A stretch of 64,000 nucleotides of DNA, taken from NCBI GenBank assembly GCA_038496675.1, contig CM076671.1, positions 7,157,706 to 7,221,705 of the forward strand. Direction: 5' to 3'. Below the pieces are notes generated by a model that saw only the letters and a program-made list of their open reading frames with translations, had not been told where the DNA came from and did not search any database. This DNA comes from Rachycentron canadum (taxonomy: Eukaryota; Chordata; Actinopteri; Carangiformes; Rachycentridae). Position numbers and translations under genes: made by a program. Below are positions 63,830-64,000 of the stretch, piece by piece; position 1 is the first letter of the stretch; the number at the start of each line of letters is the position of its first letter.

Positions 63830-63857
<28 letters not shown>
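63830..63857. repeat. Poly-A run
   Basis: Twenty-eight consecutive A residues followed by GGAAAGAAAA. It could be the tail of a retrotransposed element, but no element body was recognised upstream. Confidence 0.9.
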
Positions 63858-63859
<2 letters not shown>

Positions 63860-64000
63860 AAAGAAAACAAGAGATTATTGTGTTTTTCCAGTCGTCACCA
63901 TTGTGGCAGAGAAAGGCATAATTTACAAGGATTAAAATGTAATATCTCTGTATGTTAGAAAAGTATTTAAGGACACATGCTCAGATCCATGGGAGCATCC

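Larger units (their letters stand above)
56406..64000 (+). other. Start of a large first intron
   Basis: Begins GTGAGT and does not end in the window. It contains several microsatellites (56624, 59831, 61271, 61673, 63374, 63491), A-runs near 59665 and 63830, and a few unique AT-rich blocks such as 57240-57420 and 60010-60260. No second exon with receptor L-domain residues was recognised. The 284-codon frame at 61342-62196 is pyrimidine/CA low complexity. Confidence 0.55.

Overview
The window is vertebrate nuclear DNA, almost certainly from a percomorph-type teleost fish. The signs are a canonical four-exon Kruppel-like factor gene with long GT-AG introns, very dense (CA)n/(GT)n and (CT)n microsatellites, fish-typical interspersed repeats, and ramp1 with vertebrate exon structure. 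There is nothing bacterial: no operons, no CRISPR array. Most long open frames are microsatellite or homopolymer artefacts.

Layout. Positions 1-600 are AT-rich upstream DNA with a (CA)n tract. Positions 600-1071 are a CpG-rich, TATA-less promoter and 5' leader. klf7 lies on the + strand with coding exons at 1072-1173, 20434-21064, 27822-27945 and 31554-31605. They join to a 302-residue protein with an acidic N-terminus, a TPPSSPEL motif and three C-terminal C2H2 zinc fingers. A long 3' UTR probably runs to the AATAAA at 35798. Positions 35,820-43,500 are intergenic DNA with several blocks that look like conserved non-coding enhancers, including an 18-bp palindrome centred on TAATTA. At 43525-44849 (+) lies a decayed, intron-bearing SAM-dependent methyltransferase pseudogene that no long open frame reveals. 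The last two coding exons of ramp1 are on the - strand at 50214-50334 and 46456-46711; its signal-peptide exon was not found. From about 55,180 a GC-rich promoter region broken by an assembly gap leads to a + strand signal-peptide exon (56342-56405). The sequence ends in Gln-Ser followed by a phase-1 donor, which best fits exon 1 of an erbb4-type receptor tyrosine kinase gene. The remaining 7.6 kb would be the start of its large first intron.

The genes do not form a pathway. klf7 is a transcription factor of neuronal development, ramp1 a chaperone and co-receptor for calcitonin-family GPCRs, and the third a membrane receptor. In human, from memory, KLF7, ERBB4 and RAMP1 all lie on the long arm of chromosome 2 but far apart, so this is a compacted or rearranged neighbourhood. 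Two N-runs (394 and 389 bp) sit next to poly-C or GC-rich DNA. Homologies were assigned from remembered family sequences, not from a search.
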